Assembly: GCF_037055355.1 (NCBI RefSeq) | Contig: NZ_CP146350.1 | Span: 248,001-312,000, forward strand | Direction: 5' to 3' | From: Streptomyces sp. DG1A-41 | Lineage (GTDB): Bacteria; Actinomycetota; Actinomycetes; Streptomycetales; Streptomycetaceae | Length of the DNA stretch: 64,000 nt | Shown: positions 51,785 to 60,603 of the stretch, piece after piece | Layout: each line of letters opens with the position of its first letter | Numbering within the stretch: position 1 is the first letter of the stretch | The notes under the pieces: generated by a model | Told to the model about the DNA's origin: nothing | What the model saw: the letters and a program-made list of their open reading frames with translations, nothing else | Databases searched by the model: none | Program-made: the position numbers and the translations under genes

Positions 51785-52377
51785 CTAGCTCGCGAACGGC
51801 GCGAGCACGGCGGGTTCGGTGGGTTGGGTGGGTCGGGTGGGCGCGCCGGGCGCGGTGGGCGCGGTGGCTGCGTCCCCCTTGCCCGCGGGGTGCCGCCACA
51901 GACCTGGTGCGGCGGGGCGCGGCAGCACGCCTTCGCGGCCGCCGTGCAGGGCGAGCATGCGCCGCTGGCCCTCGGACTCGCTGCGGGCGAGCCCGGCCTG
52001 CACCGACGCCACGGTCTCCGGGTCGAATCCGTCCAGCAGCCGGCTCGCCTCGTCGGCGTGCCGGGCGGCGATCTCACCGGCGATGGGCGAGGAGCGCCGA
52101 ATTACACCTGGGGAACGGGGTCGGGGACGCGGGCGGGCGTCGCGTCCTGCACCCGGAGGTGCTCACCGTGCGGGCCGACGGTCCTACCGTGCCACAACTC
52201 CCCTACGACGTTCAGGAGTTCACCGGTCCTGCGGTACCGGCCGTCCTTGTCGGGGAAGTCGCCGAAGGCGCGCTGTTCCTGGTCCTCGCCGCCGGTGACG
52301 ACGTTGAGCAGCAGCCGTCCGCCGGCCTGCCGCTGGAAGGTGGAGGCCATCTGCGCGGCCAGGGTGGGCGAGATCGA
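51785..52377 (-). pseudogene. LLM-class flavin oxidoreductase (SsuD/alkanesulfonate monooxygenase-like), multiply deleted
   Basis: Minus-strand fragments from one LLM monooxygenase are in two frames. The first is ISPTLAAQMASTFQRQAGGR with LLLNVVTGGEDQEQRAFGD and YRRTGELLNVVGELW. After a deletion the second follows: GEIAARHADEASRLLDGFD, ETVASVQAGLARSESEGQRR and MLALHGG directly joined to EGVLPRPAAPGLWR. In intact SsuD-like proteins about 60-100 residues separate the last two pieces, and the N-terminal barrel is missing here. The parent would have cleaved alkanesulfonates with FMNH2. Assignment is from recalled family sequence. Confidence 0.6.
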
Positions 52378-52403
52378 TCCTGGATTTCAGTCGCTGATGC
52401 CGT

Positions 52404-52691
52404 TCAGTCGTCGTCCGACGGAACCACCACGAGGAAGGCGTCCGACTCGAGGTCCATCACGACGGTGGCCGGCTCGCCCTCGGCGCGGCGGCGCGCCGCG
52501 TACTCCTCCGCCGGCCATGATCCGCGCGGAGATCCCGCGGGGAACCGCTCCAACACCTTCGCGCCGATGGCCGTAGACACGTCCGCTGCCCTCCCCTGTC
52601 CCGCGCCGCTCCCGGCGACGTCGATCGGTCTGTCGTACACATCCGCTTGCCCCCGATCCGCCGGGACATGTACCGCCCGGTAGAAGTTCAC
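52404..52691 (-). CDS. Hypothetical protein
   Basis: This 95-residue acidic protein of unknown function has WPAAEEYAARRRAEGEPATV then VMDLESDAFLVVVPSDDD at its C-terminus, a style common in small Streptomyces proteins. The start ATG 52691 has an AT-rich tract (52705-52740) upstream that may contain its promoter. No domain is recognised. Its 3' end is 26 bp from the LLM remnant. Confidence 0.5.
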   Translation of the reverse strand: MNFYRAVHVPADRGQADVYDRPIDVAGSGAGQGRAADVSTAIGAKVLERFPAGSPRGSWPAEEYAARRRAEGEPATVVMDLESDAFLVVVPSDDD

Positions 52692-52801
52692 ACCTCTACC
52701 AGACTCTACACATAAAGAAAAAATAAGAGCAGAATGAACTTACGTGGCGTTTACCGCACACCCCACCAGACGCGGTCGCCCTGCAACGAAGGAGACGAGT
52801 C

Positions 52802-53242
52802 ATGGCCAACGTCTCACCGACCAGAGGTGACATAACCAGCCACCCTGATGCCTCCGAGATGCGGGATCGGTACGCCCGTGTGCTCGGTGGTCGCGATGTG
52901 GCGCTCGTTGACGGACCGGTGTTCCTGCTCGGTCTGTACTGCGCGGCCTCCCCGTGGATAGTCCACTACACGACCAGCCAGCCGCCGCTCGTGACGCACA
53001 ACCTGATCATGGGCATCGCCATCGGTCTGCTGGCGCTCGGGTTCACTCGCGCTCCGGAGCGTATGTACGGCCTGAGCTGGGCCATGTGCGCACTCGGGGT
53101 GTGGATGATCATCTCGCCGTGGGTCGTCGGCGAAAGCCCGGACACCGGCGTCGTATGGAACAACATCATCATCGGTGCACTGGCCGTGATTCTGGGTCTG
53201 GTGTGCGCCGGCACGGCGGCGAAAGCCTCCAAGAGGTCCTAG
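52802..53242 (+). CDS. SPW-repeat membrane protein
   Basis: This 146-residue protein has four transmembrane helices in two SPW units: GPVFLLGLYCAASPWIVHY with LIMGIAIGLLALGF, and MCALGVWMIISPWVVGE with NIIIGALAVILGLVCAGTAA. SPW-repeat proteins are small membrane proteins of unknown function widespread in actinobacteria and proteobacteria. ATG 52802 follows GGAGACGAG. A strong hairpin terminator ends the unit. Confidence 0.88.
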   Translation: MANVSPTRGDITSHPDASEMRDRYARVLGGRDVALVDGPVFLLGLYCAASPWIVHYTTSQPPLVTHNLIMGIAIGLLALGFTRAPERMYGLSWAMCALGVWMIISPWVVGESPDTGVVWNNIIIGALAVILGLVCAGTAAKASKRS

Positions 53243-53263
53243 ACCCACCGCGAGGAATCCGAA

Positions 53264-53288
53264 GGCCGGTCCGCGATCCGGACCGGCC
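53264..53288 (+). terminator. Terminator after the SPW gene
   Basis: GGCCGGTCCG (53264-53273) pairs perfectly with CGGACCGGCC (53279-53288) around CGATC, 22 bp after the stop; CCTTCAT follows. Typical Streptomyces hairpin terminator. Confidence 0.75.
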
Positions 53289-53368
53289 CCTTCATGTCCG
53301 CACCGGAGTGTCCCGGCCGTCAGGGGGCACACGCACTACAGCGAAGGTCGTGAGGAGAAGGGGCGGAG

Positions 53369-53632
53369 ATGGAGATCGACGGCATCATCAGTGCCATCGT
53401 GATCGGCATCGTCATCGGCGTCCTGGGCCGGCTCGTGGTCCCGGGCCGTCAGCGGATCGGCATTCTGTGGACGATCCTCGTCGGCATCCTTGCCGCGTTG
53501 GTCGGCTCCGCGATCGCCTCCGCGTTCGACGTCGCCGACACAAAGGGCGTCGACTGGGTCGAGTGGCTCATCCAGATCGGCCTCGCCGCGCTCGGCGTCG
53601 CCGCACTGGACCGCTCGAAGGCCCGCCGCTGA
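53369..53632 (+). CDS. GlsB/YeaQ/YmgE-family stress response membrane protein
   Basis: This 87-residue protein has three hydrophobic helices (IISAIVIGIVIGVLGRLVVP, LWTILVGILAALVGSAIASA, WLIQIGLAALGVAAL) with the Gly-rich pattern of the transglycosylase-associated family. Such proteins are small membrane stress proteins of uncertain function, often under stress sigma control. No SigB-type promoter was found here. ATG 53369 follows GAGGAGAAGGGGCGG. Confidence 0.88.
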   Translation: MEIDGIISAIVIGIVIGVLGRLVVPGRQRIGILWTILVGILAALVGSAIASAFDVADTKGVDWVEWLIQIGLAALGVAALDRSKARR

Positions 53633-53782
53633 CGGCGTAGGACAGCGACGGCGCAGCGACAGCACGGCAACAGCACGTGCGCGGCACAAGGAGACACCCG
53701 GCACCCGGCGTGCCGTGGCCCGGAGGCCCGGCCCGCCGGACCCGTGCCGGGCCGTGCCACCGCCAAATCCGCCCCCACGGCA

Positions 53783-54706
53783 TCAGCGGCCCGCCGACCG
53801 CGAAGCGGCGAGCCACTCGCGGCTGGAGGGGTACTGCGGCGTCCAGCCCAGCTCGCGTTCCGCCTTGGCGCAGGACACCACCAGCCGCGAGGACATCACC
53901 GTGTGCGCGTACGACATGGGCTTCATCAGCCACAGCGGTACGGTCATCGGCTTCGGCAGTCCGTACGCCCCGGCCACGCTCTCGACGTGGGCGCGGAAGC
54001 CGAGCGGGGTGCGGTCGGCGATGTTGCAGGCCTGACCGGGCCGGCCGCGTTCCACGGCGGCGACCACCGCGCGGGCCGCGTCGGTGAGCTCCACCCATGG
54101 CAGCACCCGGCCGCGGTCGGGGGGCAGGGGCAGTTGCCGCCTGCGCAGCAGGGGCAGCAGGGCGTCGGTGCCGCCAGGGCCGTAGAACAGGCCGAAGCGG
54201 AGCGCGACGCCCTCCAGCCCCTCCGCCTCGGAGGCGAGCCGCTCCTTGGTCCGCATGGCCGCGATGTGCCGCTCAAGCTGCGGGGTCCTGCCAGGCGGGC
54301 CGAAGGGGTCGTCCTCGGTGACCGGGCGGTCACCGTGGTCCCCGTAGCCGTAGCCGAAGACCATCGATTCCACGACGAAGCGGCGGGCACCGGTGACGCG
54401 GGCGGCTTCGACGAGGTGGGCCGTGCCCTCGGTGCGCAGCGCGTCGGTGGCGAACATGCCGCGGTCTCGCATGGGGGGCTTGCGCAGGGCGGTCGCGGCG
54501 TGGATCACGGTGTCGAAGTGGTGCCCGTCGACGGCGCGCAGCAGCGCGTCGCGGTCCATGAGGTCCGCGCGGATGCCGTTGTCCGCGCTCCGGCCGAGTC
54601 CGGTGACCTTGTGGCCCGCCTCGGTCAGGGCCCGGGTGATGTGCCGGCCGAGGACACCGCTCGCGCCGGCGAGGAGGATGCTCTGGTTCTTCTGGTTCGT
54701 CGTCAT
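53783..54706 (-). CDS. NAD-dependent epimerase/dehydratase (extended SDR)
   Basis: This 307-residue Rossmann enzyme has LLAGASGVLGRHITRALTEA as the NAD(P) motif, then VIHAATALRKPPMRD, FVVESMVFGYGYGDHGDRP (Ser/Tyr active-site context) and FGLFYGPGGTDALLP. The substrate, possibly a sugar nucleotide or another small carbonyl compound, is unknown. It lies downstream of the GNAT gene on the same strand with a 59-bp gap. ATG 54706 has a weak Shine-Dalgarno sequence. Confidence 0.85.
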   Translation of the reverse strand: MTTNQKNQSILLAGASGVLGRHITRALTEAGHKVTGLGRSADNGIRADLMDRDALLRAVDGHHFDTVIHAATALRKPPMRDRGMFATDALRTEGTAHLVEAARVTGARRFVVESMVFGYGYGDHGDRPVTEDDPFGPPGRTPQLERHIAAMRTKERLASEAEGLEGVALRFGLFYGPGGTDALLPLLRRRQLPLPPDRGRVLPWVELTDAARAVVAAVERGRPGQACNIADRTPLGFRAHVESVAGAYGLPKPMTVPLWLMKPMSYAHTVMSSRLVVSCAKAERELGWTPQYPSSREWLAASRSAGR

Positions 54707-54765
54707 GACCGTGCGACGGATCGGGCGGGCGTGGATGTGACATCCGGGCGGGGACGGCCGGCCTG

Positions 54766-55551
54766 CTACGGCGTGTACACGTACGGCGTCGTCGTGGTCA
54801 GCGGTGTGAAGCCCAGGCGTTCCAGGATGGGGCGGCTCTGGCTGGAGGCGTCGACCTGGAGGTAGCGGTAGCCGCGTGCCGCGGCGGCGCGGGCGCGATG
54901 GGCCACCAGGGCGCGGTAGATGCCGCGGCCGCGCCAGCCCTCGACGGTGCCGCCGCCCCACAGGCCGGCGAACCGCGTGCCGGGCACGAGTTCCATGCGG
55001 GCCGCGCTCACCGGCTCGTCGCCGGCCATCGCCACGACGGCGACGACGGTGTCCGGGTCGGCCGAGAGCCGGGCGAGGAGCTGGTGCCGCAGCCAGGAGC
55101 TGTCCGCGCCGAAGGCCTTCTCGTGGACGTCGGCCACGAGATCCACGCCCGTCGGGTCGGTGACCGGCTCCACGCGGACGCCCTGCGGCGGTTCGGCGTC
55201 GAGGGCCGGCTCGCCGACCTCGCCGATCATCAGCGTCTCCTCGGGCTCGGGCGTGAACCCGGCCGCGCGCAGCCGCTGCCCGAGGTCCGCCGGCCGGTCG
55301 TGTCCGTACAGCTTCCACTCGAAGGCCAGGCCGAGTCCGGTGTAGTGGGCGATCTGCTCGGCGATCGCCGCGTCCGCCGCCGCCTCGTCGAAGGCGGACC
55401 ACAGGACGCCGTTCCACTCCTGCCCGGTGGCGACCTGGCGCACCACCTCGCCGGCCCGCTCGACGCGGGCGCCGGGACCATCCGGCCGCGCCTGCTCGCG
55501 CAGCTCACGGTCGAACAGGGCGAGCAGCGCGGTGTGATCCATGTGAGTCAT
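54766..55551 (-). CDS. GNAT-family N-acetyltransferase
   Basis: This 261-residue protein has a C-terminal GNAT domain: VVAMAGDEPVSAARMELVPG, acetyl-CoA loop GWRGRGIYRALVAHRARAAA and YLQVDASSQSRPILERLGF. The N-terminal 110 residues form a second, degenerate GNAT-like half. Such tandem GNAT proteins acetylate small molecules or protein N-termini. ATG 55551 is used; GTG 55557 two codons upstream is possible. It probably forms an operon with the epimerase gene. Confidence 0.85.
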   Translation of the reverse strand: MTHMDHTALLALFDRELREQARPDGPGARVERAGEVVRQVATGQEWNGVLWSAFDEAAADAAIAEQIAHYTGLGLAFEWKLYGHDRPADLGQRLRAAGFTPEPEETLMIGEVGEPALDAEPPQGVRVEPVTDPTGVDLVADVHEKAFGADSSWLRHQLLARLSADPDTVVAVVAMAGDEPVSAARMELVPGTRFAGLWGGGTVEGWRGRGIYRALVAHRARAAAARGYRYLQVDASSQSRPILERLGFTPLTTTTPYVYTP

Positions 55552-55666
55552 GGGCACACCCCAACACGCGCCGGGCGGCCGGGCAACGCGTTTTCCCGTG
55601 CGGCCGTACGCCCCGGCCGCCGTACAGTCCTGCTGATCACGTCGTCACCAGGAAGGGCCCGGCACC

Positions 55667-56152
55667 ATGGTCGTGAAGGACACGGAACTGCCGTACCTGC
55701 GCCGCTGCGTGGAGCTCGCGGCCGAGGCGCTCGCCGCCGGGGACGAGCCGTTCGGTTCGGTCCTGGTGGGCGGGGACGGCACGGTCCTCGGCGAGGACCA
55801 CAACCGGGTGGCCTCGGGCGATCGCACGCGGCACCCGGAGTTCGAGCTGGCGCGCTGGTCGGCGGCCCGTCTCACGCCCGAGGAGCGGGCGGCGGCCACG
55901 GTCTACACGTCCGGCGAGCACTGCCCGATGTGTGCGGCCGCGCACGCCTGGGTCGGTCTGGGACGCATCGTCTACGTCGCCTCGTCGGAACAACTCGCAT
56001 CCTGGCTGAGCGAGTTGGGGGTCCCCGCGCCGCCGGTGCGGACACTCCCCGTCCACGAGGTCGCACCGGGCGTAGTCGTGGACGGTCCGGTACCCGAACT
56101 GACGAAACGGGTGAAGGAGTTGCACGCACGGTTCCACCGGGGACGCGGCTGA
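55667..56152 (+). CDS. Nucleoside deaminase (cytidine/deoxycytidylate deaminase family)
   Basis: This 161-residue zinc deaminase has the zinc-binding HxE in RHPEFELARW and the PCxxC-like motif in GEHCPMCAAAHAW. AGDEPFGSVLVGGDG precedes them. The group includes guanine deaminase- and TadA-like enzymes; the base specificity is unclear. It lies upstream of the GGDEF-EAL-synthase gene on the same strand (149-bp gap), but co-transcription is not established. ATG 55667 follows AGGAAGG. Confidence 0.85.
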   Translation: MVVKDTELPYLRRCVELAAEALAAGDEPFGSVLVGGDGTVLGEDHNRVASGDRTRHPEFELARWSAARLTPEERAAATVYTSGEHCPMCAAAHAWVGLGRIVYVASSEQLASWLSELGVPAPPVRTLPVHEVAPGVVVDGPVPELTKRVKELHARFHRGRG

Positions 56153-56301
56153 GAGACCCGGGCGGTCCCGGCCCGTCGGGCACCCCCTCCATCGGGGCCT
56201 CGCGGGGCCGGCCGCCCGAGATGCAGAGGCGCGCGGGCGAAATTACGATCGAATTCAACAGACCAGGCCTACGCCTCGGTCTCCCCGACGGGGGGAGGCG
56301 C

Positions 56302-59300
56302 ATGTCCTTGCTGTCAGCACGCCGGCTGATGGCCGCCCACATCGCCCTCGTCACGGTCGCCACAATCGTGTACATGACCATCCCGGCGGCGGCCCCCGCC
56401 CTGTGGGCCGTCATCGGACTCGCCGGCGTAGCCGCCGTGGTGACCGGCGTTCGTGTCCACCGGCCCGCGCATCAGTGGCCCTGGTGGTTCCTGGCCGGCG
56501 GACTGCTCACCTTCATCACGGGCGACACGTACTACAACGTGATGGAGGAGTACTTCGACGCCTCCAACCCGTTCCCCTCCCCCGCCGACGCCTGCTACCT
56601 CGCCACCTACCCGCTCTTGGCGATCGGACTGTCGGGGCTCGTACGGCACCGGTGGGCCGACCGCGACCTGCCGAGCCTGCTCGACGCGCTGATCATCACC
56701 ACGGGCCTCGCGCTGCCCGTGTGGGTGTACCTGGTGCAGCCGCTGACGGTGGCGGAAGGGCTGACCTGGCAGCAGCGCGCCGTCAGCGTCGCCTATCCCC
56801 TCGGCGACGTCCTGGTGCTGGTCCTGCTGGCCCTGCTGCTGACCCCGAGTCCGGTCGACGGGACCAACCGCGCCGTGCGGCTGCTGGTCGTCGGCACGCT
56901 GACACTGCTCGGCTTCGACATCGCGTACGGGATCCTGCAACTGAACGGCCTGTGGCAGACCGGCACCCTGCTGGACCTCGGCTGGATCGCCTTCTACACC
57001 GCCTGGGGCCTGGCCGCCCTGCACCCCTCGATGGTCACGCTGACCGCGTCCGTGCCGCAGCGGGAGTCCCTGCTGCCGCCGCCGCGCCGGCTGGTGGCGC
57101 TCGCCGTGGCCACGCTCATCGCGCCGGGGATCCTGTTGTACGAGGGGCTGAGCAATCAGACGCGGGACGCCGCCGTGATCGCGGCCTTCTCGAGTGCGCT
57201 CTTCCTGCTGGTGATCCTTCGGCTGGCGGGGATGGTCGTGGCCCATCGCCATGCGGTGACGCGGGAGCTCGCGCTGCGCGAGGCCGCCGCCTCGCTGGTC
57301 TCGGCCTTCCGACAGGAGGAAGTCGACCAGTCCTGTCGTACGGCGGTCGACCGGCTGATGGGGCCGGACGTACCGCACGGGACCGTGCTGCTGCCGACGG
57401 AGCGCGCGGCGGACCTCGGCGCGCGGGGCACCCACCTGGTGAGTCCGGACGCCCTCGATCCCGACGTCGCCACCGGACTGGACGGCCTGCCCGCCGTCCT
57501 GGTCTGCCCCATGACCCAGCCCGACCGTCCGGCCGGGACCGTCCCGGGTGTCCTGCTGGTAGCCGCCCCCGAGCGGCAGCTCACCGAGACCTGGGGCTCG
57601 CTGGAGATCCTGGCGTCGCACGCGGGCCTGGCCATGGAGCGGGTCACGCTGCGCCAGGAGGTCTTCCGGCGGGAGAGCGAGGCGTACTTCCGCACCCTCG
57701 TCCGCAACGCCTCGGACGTCATCCTGATCCTGGAGGACGACGACACCATCCGGTACGCCAGCCCGTCCGCGCGGTCCGTGTTCGGCACCGACGACCTCGT
57801 CGGCGTCTCGCTGCCGAAGCTGGTGGATCCCGGGGACCGGGAGCGGGCCGCGCGGGAGCTGGCCGCCGTGCGGGAGAGGGGGCCGCGACCCGGGCACGAC
57901 CACTGGTGGGTGCGGCGCCAGGAACGGCGTGTCGAGGTGGAGGTGCGGTGCAGCGACTTCCGGGACGAGCGGACCGTGTCCGGCCTGGTGGTGACGCTGC
58001 GGGACGTGACCGAGCAGCGGCGGCTGGAGCAGGAGCTGACGCAGCGGGCCTTCCACGACTCGCTGACCGGTCTGCCCAACCGGACGCTGCTGCTGGAGCG
58101 GATCGAACGCGCCCTGCTGCGCGGCCGCCGCGAGTCGACCCTGACCTGTCTGCTCTTCATCGACCTGGACGACTTCAAGCTGGTCAACGACACGATGGGG
58201 CACCGGGTCGGCGACCATCTGCTGATCGCCGTCGGCAACCGGCTGTCCCGGGCGCTGCGGCGCACCGACACCGCGGCCCGGCTCGGCGGGGACGAGTTCG
58301 CCGTGCTGATGGAGGACGCCAGGCAGCCGCTCGACGCCGAGCTGCTGGCGGCCCAGGTGATCCAGACACTGGGCCGGCCGTTCGACCTGGACGACGAGTC
58401 GGTGACGGTGTCCGCCAGCGTGGGCGTGGCCACCGCGCGCGACAGCACGGACGCGGAGGAACTGCTGGGCCACGCCGACCTCGCGCTGTACGCCGCGAAG
58501 GCGGCGGGCAAGCGGCAGTGGCGCCGCTTCAAGCCCCTCCTGCGCAGCCGCATGGTGGAGCGGCACGACCTCCAGTCCCAGCTGGTCCAGGCCGTCGCCG
58601 ACAAGACGTTCGCGCTGCGTTACCAGCCTGTCGTGGACATCACCGGAGGCGAGGTCGTCGGGTTCGAGGCCCTGGTCCGCTGGCCGCACGAGCGGCGGCC
58701 GCCCGTCACGCCGGACCAGTTCATCAGCCTGGCCGAGGAGACCGGGCAGATCGCCCCGCTGGGGTCGTGGGTGCTGGAGAACGCGGTCAACGACATCGCG
58801 GGGCTACAACGGCTGCCGGGCCCGGCCCGTCCGCCGTACGTCAGTGTGAACGTCTCCGCGCGCCAGTTCCACGACGCCGGATTCGTCGAGCAGGTGGGCC
58901 AGGCGCTGAGCACGCCGGGGCTGGAGCCCGGGTCGCTGCAGCTGGAGCTGACGGAGACGGTGCTGCTGCACCGCGACGACCGCCTCCAGACGGTGCTGCA
59001 CACGCTCAAGGAACTCGGGGTGAACATCGCGGTCGACGACTTCGGCACCGGCTTCTCCTCGCTGCGCTATCTGCGGGACTTCCCCATCGACGTACTGAAG
59101 ATCGACAAGTCGTTCATCGACGACATCGCCCACGACGCCCAGCAGGTCGCCCTGGTCGAGGGCATCGTGCGGATCGCCGACACCCTGGGCCTCCAGGTCA
59201 TCGCGGAGGGCATCGAGGACACCGCGCAGCGGGACCTGCTGGCCGGGATGGGCTGCCGGTTCGGGCAGGGGTACCTCTTCGCCCGGCCCATGACGGTGGA

Positions 59301-60597
59301 GCAGAGCGCGCACGTGCTGCGGTACCCGAACGCCCGCCCCTTCGCGCCGCCCCGGCCACGTCTCGAGGCCGCCCGGGGACGCCGGGAGGCGCGTTGGGCG
59401 GACCTGGAGCATCTGCGGCGCACCAGCCCCATGAGCGACGCGGTCCTCGACGAGGTGCGCGGCCGGCACATCCGCAGCGGCGACCACTGGCTGATCGACT
59501 TCGCGTCCTGCAACTACCTGGGTTTCGACTGGGATCCGGAGATCATGGAGGCCGTCGATCCCGCGGTTCGCGAGTGGGGCACGCACCCCAGCTGGTCGCG
59601 GCTGCTGGGCAGTCCGCGGCTGTACCCCGACATCGAGGAGCGGCTCGCCGCGCTGCTGGGCGCGCCGGACACGCTGCTGCTGCCGACGCTGACGCTGGTG
59701 CACGCCTCGGTGATCCCGGCGCTTGCCGAGGACGGGCACGTCTTCGTGGAGGCGACCGCGCACCGCACCGTCTACGACGGCTGCATGGTGGCCCGCGCCC
59801 AGGGCGCCACCCTGCACCGCTTCCGCGCCGAGCGGCTCGACGAGCTGCGTGCCCTGCTGGCCGGGGTGCCGCCGGGCGCGCCCCGGCTGGTGTGCCTGGA
59901 GGGCGTCAACAGCATGAGCGGCAACATCACCGACCTGCCCGCGCTGGCCGCGGTGTGCCGGGCCCAAGGAGCGACGCTGTACGTCGACGACGCGCACGGC
60001 TTCGGCGTGATCGGGGAACGCGGGCCGGCGGAGACCTGCCCGTACGGCATGCGCGGCAACAGTGTGGTGCGGCACACCGGGGAGTCTTACGACGGGATCG
60101 TGCTCGCGGCCGGTTTCTCCAAGGCGTACTCGTCGCTGCTCGCCTTCCTGGCGCTGCCGTCGGAACTCAAGAACCGCCTCAAGACCGCCGCGGCTCCCTA
60201 TCTCTACTCGGGGCCGTCCCCGACGGCGTCGCTGGCCACGGCGCTCGCCGGGCTGGACGTCAACGAGCGGCGGGGCGACGCCGTCCGGGCCGACCTGTAC
60301 CGCAAGACGGTCCGGGTGCTCGATCACCTGGAGGGCCTGGGGGTGAGCACCCTCAACACGGACCGGCTGCCCATCGTGGAGGTTCCGCTGGCGAACCCCG
60401 CGGACCTGGACGCGGTCGCCGCGTACCTGTGGGAGGAGGGCATCTACGTGACGCTCGCCGCCTATCCGCTCGTGCCCCGCGACCGGGTCGGCTTCCGCAT
60501 CCAGCTCACGGCGCTCAACTCCGACGACGACATCGACCGCCTGAACGGGACCCTGTCCCGGCTGTCCGAGCGTTTCCCACTGCGGCTGAAGGGCTAG
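56302..60597 (+). CDS. Membrane-PAS-GGDEF-EAL protein fused to an alpha-oxoamine synthase
   Basis: This is one open frame of 1431 residues. Residues 1-330 hold about eight membrane helices. A GAF-like stretch and a PAS domain (about 465-580) follow. The GGDEF domain is intact, with GGDEF at 662-666 and an I-site RRTD 5 residues before it. The EAL domain is intact, with EAL at 789-791, DDFGTG near 912, KIDKSF and EGIED. From about 1030 to 1431 comes a fold-type I PLP enzyme of the AONS/KBL/serine palmitoyltransferase class: FASCNYLGFD, the aspartate/His motif VDDAHGFG at 1228-1235, and the PLP Lys in GFSKAYSS at 1274. A separate start for the synthase (ATG 59431) lacks a Shine-Dalgarno sequence. 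It would link c-di-GMP turnover to acyl-amino-acid condensation. Confidence 0.88.
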   Translation: MSLLSARRLMAAHIALVTVATIVYMTIPAAAPALWAVIGLAGVAAVVTGVRVHRPAHQWPWWFLAGGLLTFITGDTYYNVMEEYFDASNPFPSPADACYLATYPLLAIGLSGLVRHRWADRDLPSLLDALIITTGLALPVWVYLVQPLTVAEGLTWQQRAVSVAYPLGDVLVLVLLALLLTPSPVDGTNRAVRLLVVGTLTLLGFDIAYGILQLNGLWQTGTLLDLGWIAFYTAWGLAALHPSMVTLTASVPQRESLLPPPRRLVALAVATLIAPGILLYEGLSNQTRDAAVIAAFSSALFLLVILRLAGMVVAHRHAVTRELALREAAASLVSAFRQEEVDQSCRTAVDRLMGPDVPHGTVLLPTERAADLGARGTHLVSPDALDPDVATGLDGLPAVLVCPMTQPDRPAGTVPGVLLVAAPERQLTETWGSLEILASHAGLAMERVTLRQEVFRRESEAYFRTLVRNASDVILILEDDDTIRYASPSARSVFGTDDLVGVSLPKLVDPGDRERAARELAAVRERGPRPGHDHWWVRRQERRVEVEVRCSDFRDERTVSGLVVTLRDVTEQRRLEQELTQRAFHDSLTGLPNRTLLLERIERALLRGRRESTLTCLLFIDLDDFKLVNDTMGHRVGDHLLIAVGNRLSRALRRTDTAARLGGDEFAVLMEDARQPLDAELLAAQVIQTLGRPFDLDDESVTVSASVGVATARDSTDAEELLGHADLALYAAKAAGKRQWRRFKPLLRSRMVERHDLQSQLVQAVADKTFALRYQPVVDITGGEVVGFEALVRWPHERRPPVTPDQFISLAEETGQIAPLGSWVLENAVNDIAGLQRLPGPARPPYVSVNVSARQFHDAGFVEQVGQALSTPGLEPGSLQLELTETVLLHRDDRLQTVLHTLKELGVNIAVDDFGTGFSSLRYLRDFPIDVLKIDKSFIDDIAHDAQQVALVEGIVRIADTLGLQVIAEGIEDTAQRDLLAGMGCRFGQGYLFARPMTVEQSAHVLRYPNARPFAPPRPRLEAARGRREARWADLEHLRRTSPMSDAVLDEVRGRHIRSGDHWLIDFASCNYLGFDWDPEIMEAVDPAVREWGTHPSWSRLLGSPRLYPDIEERLAALLGAPDTLLLPTLTLVHASVIPALAEDGHVFVEATAHRTVYDGCMVARAQGATLHRFRAERLDELRALLAGVPPGAPRLVCLEGVNSMSGNITDLPALAAVCRAQGATLYVDDAHGFGVIGERGPAETCPYGMRGNSVVRHTGESYDGIVLAAGFSKAYSSLLAFLALPSELKNRLKTAAAPYLYSGPSPTASLATALAGLDVNERRGDAVRADLYRKTVRVLDHLEGLGVSTLNTDRLPIVEVPLANPADLDAVAAYLWEEGIYVTLAAYPLVPRDRVGFRIQLTALNSDDDIDRLNGTLSRLSERFPLRLKG

Positions 60598-60603
60598 ACG
60601 GCC

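Noticed and set aside
54898..56301. In-frame upstream extension of the GGDEF-EAL gene
   Set aside because: It runs antisense through the acetyltransferase gene and over the deaminase gene; ATG 56302 has a good Shine-Dalgarno sequence and a membrane domain begins there.
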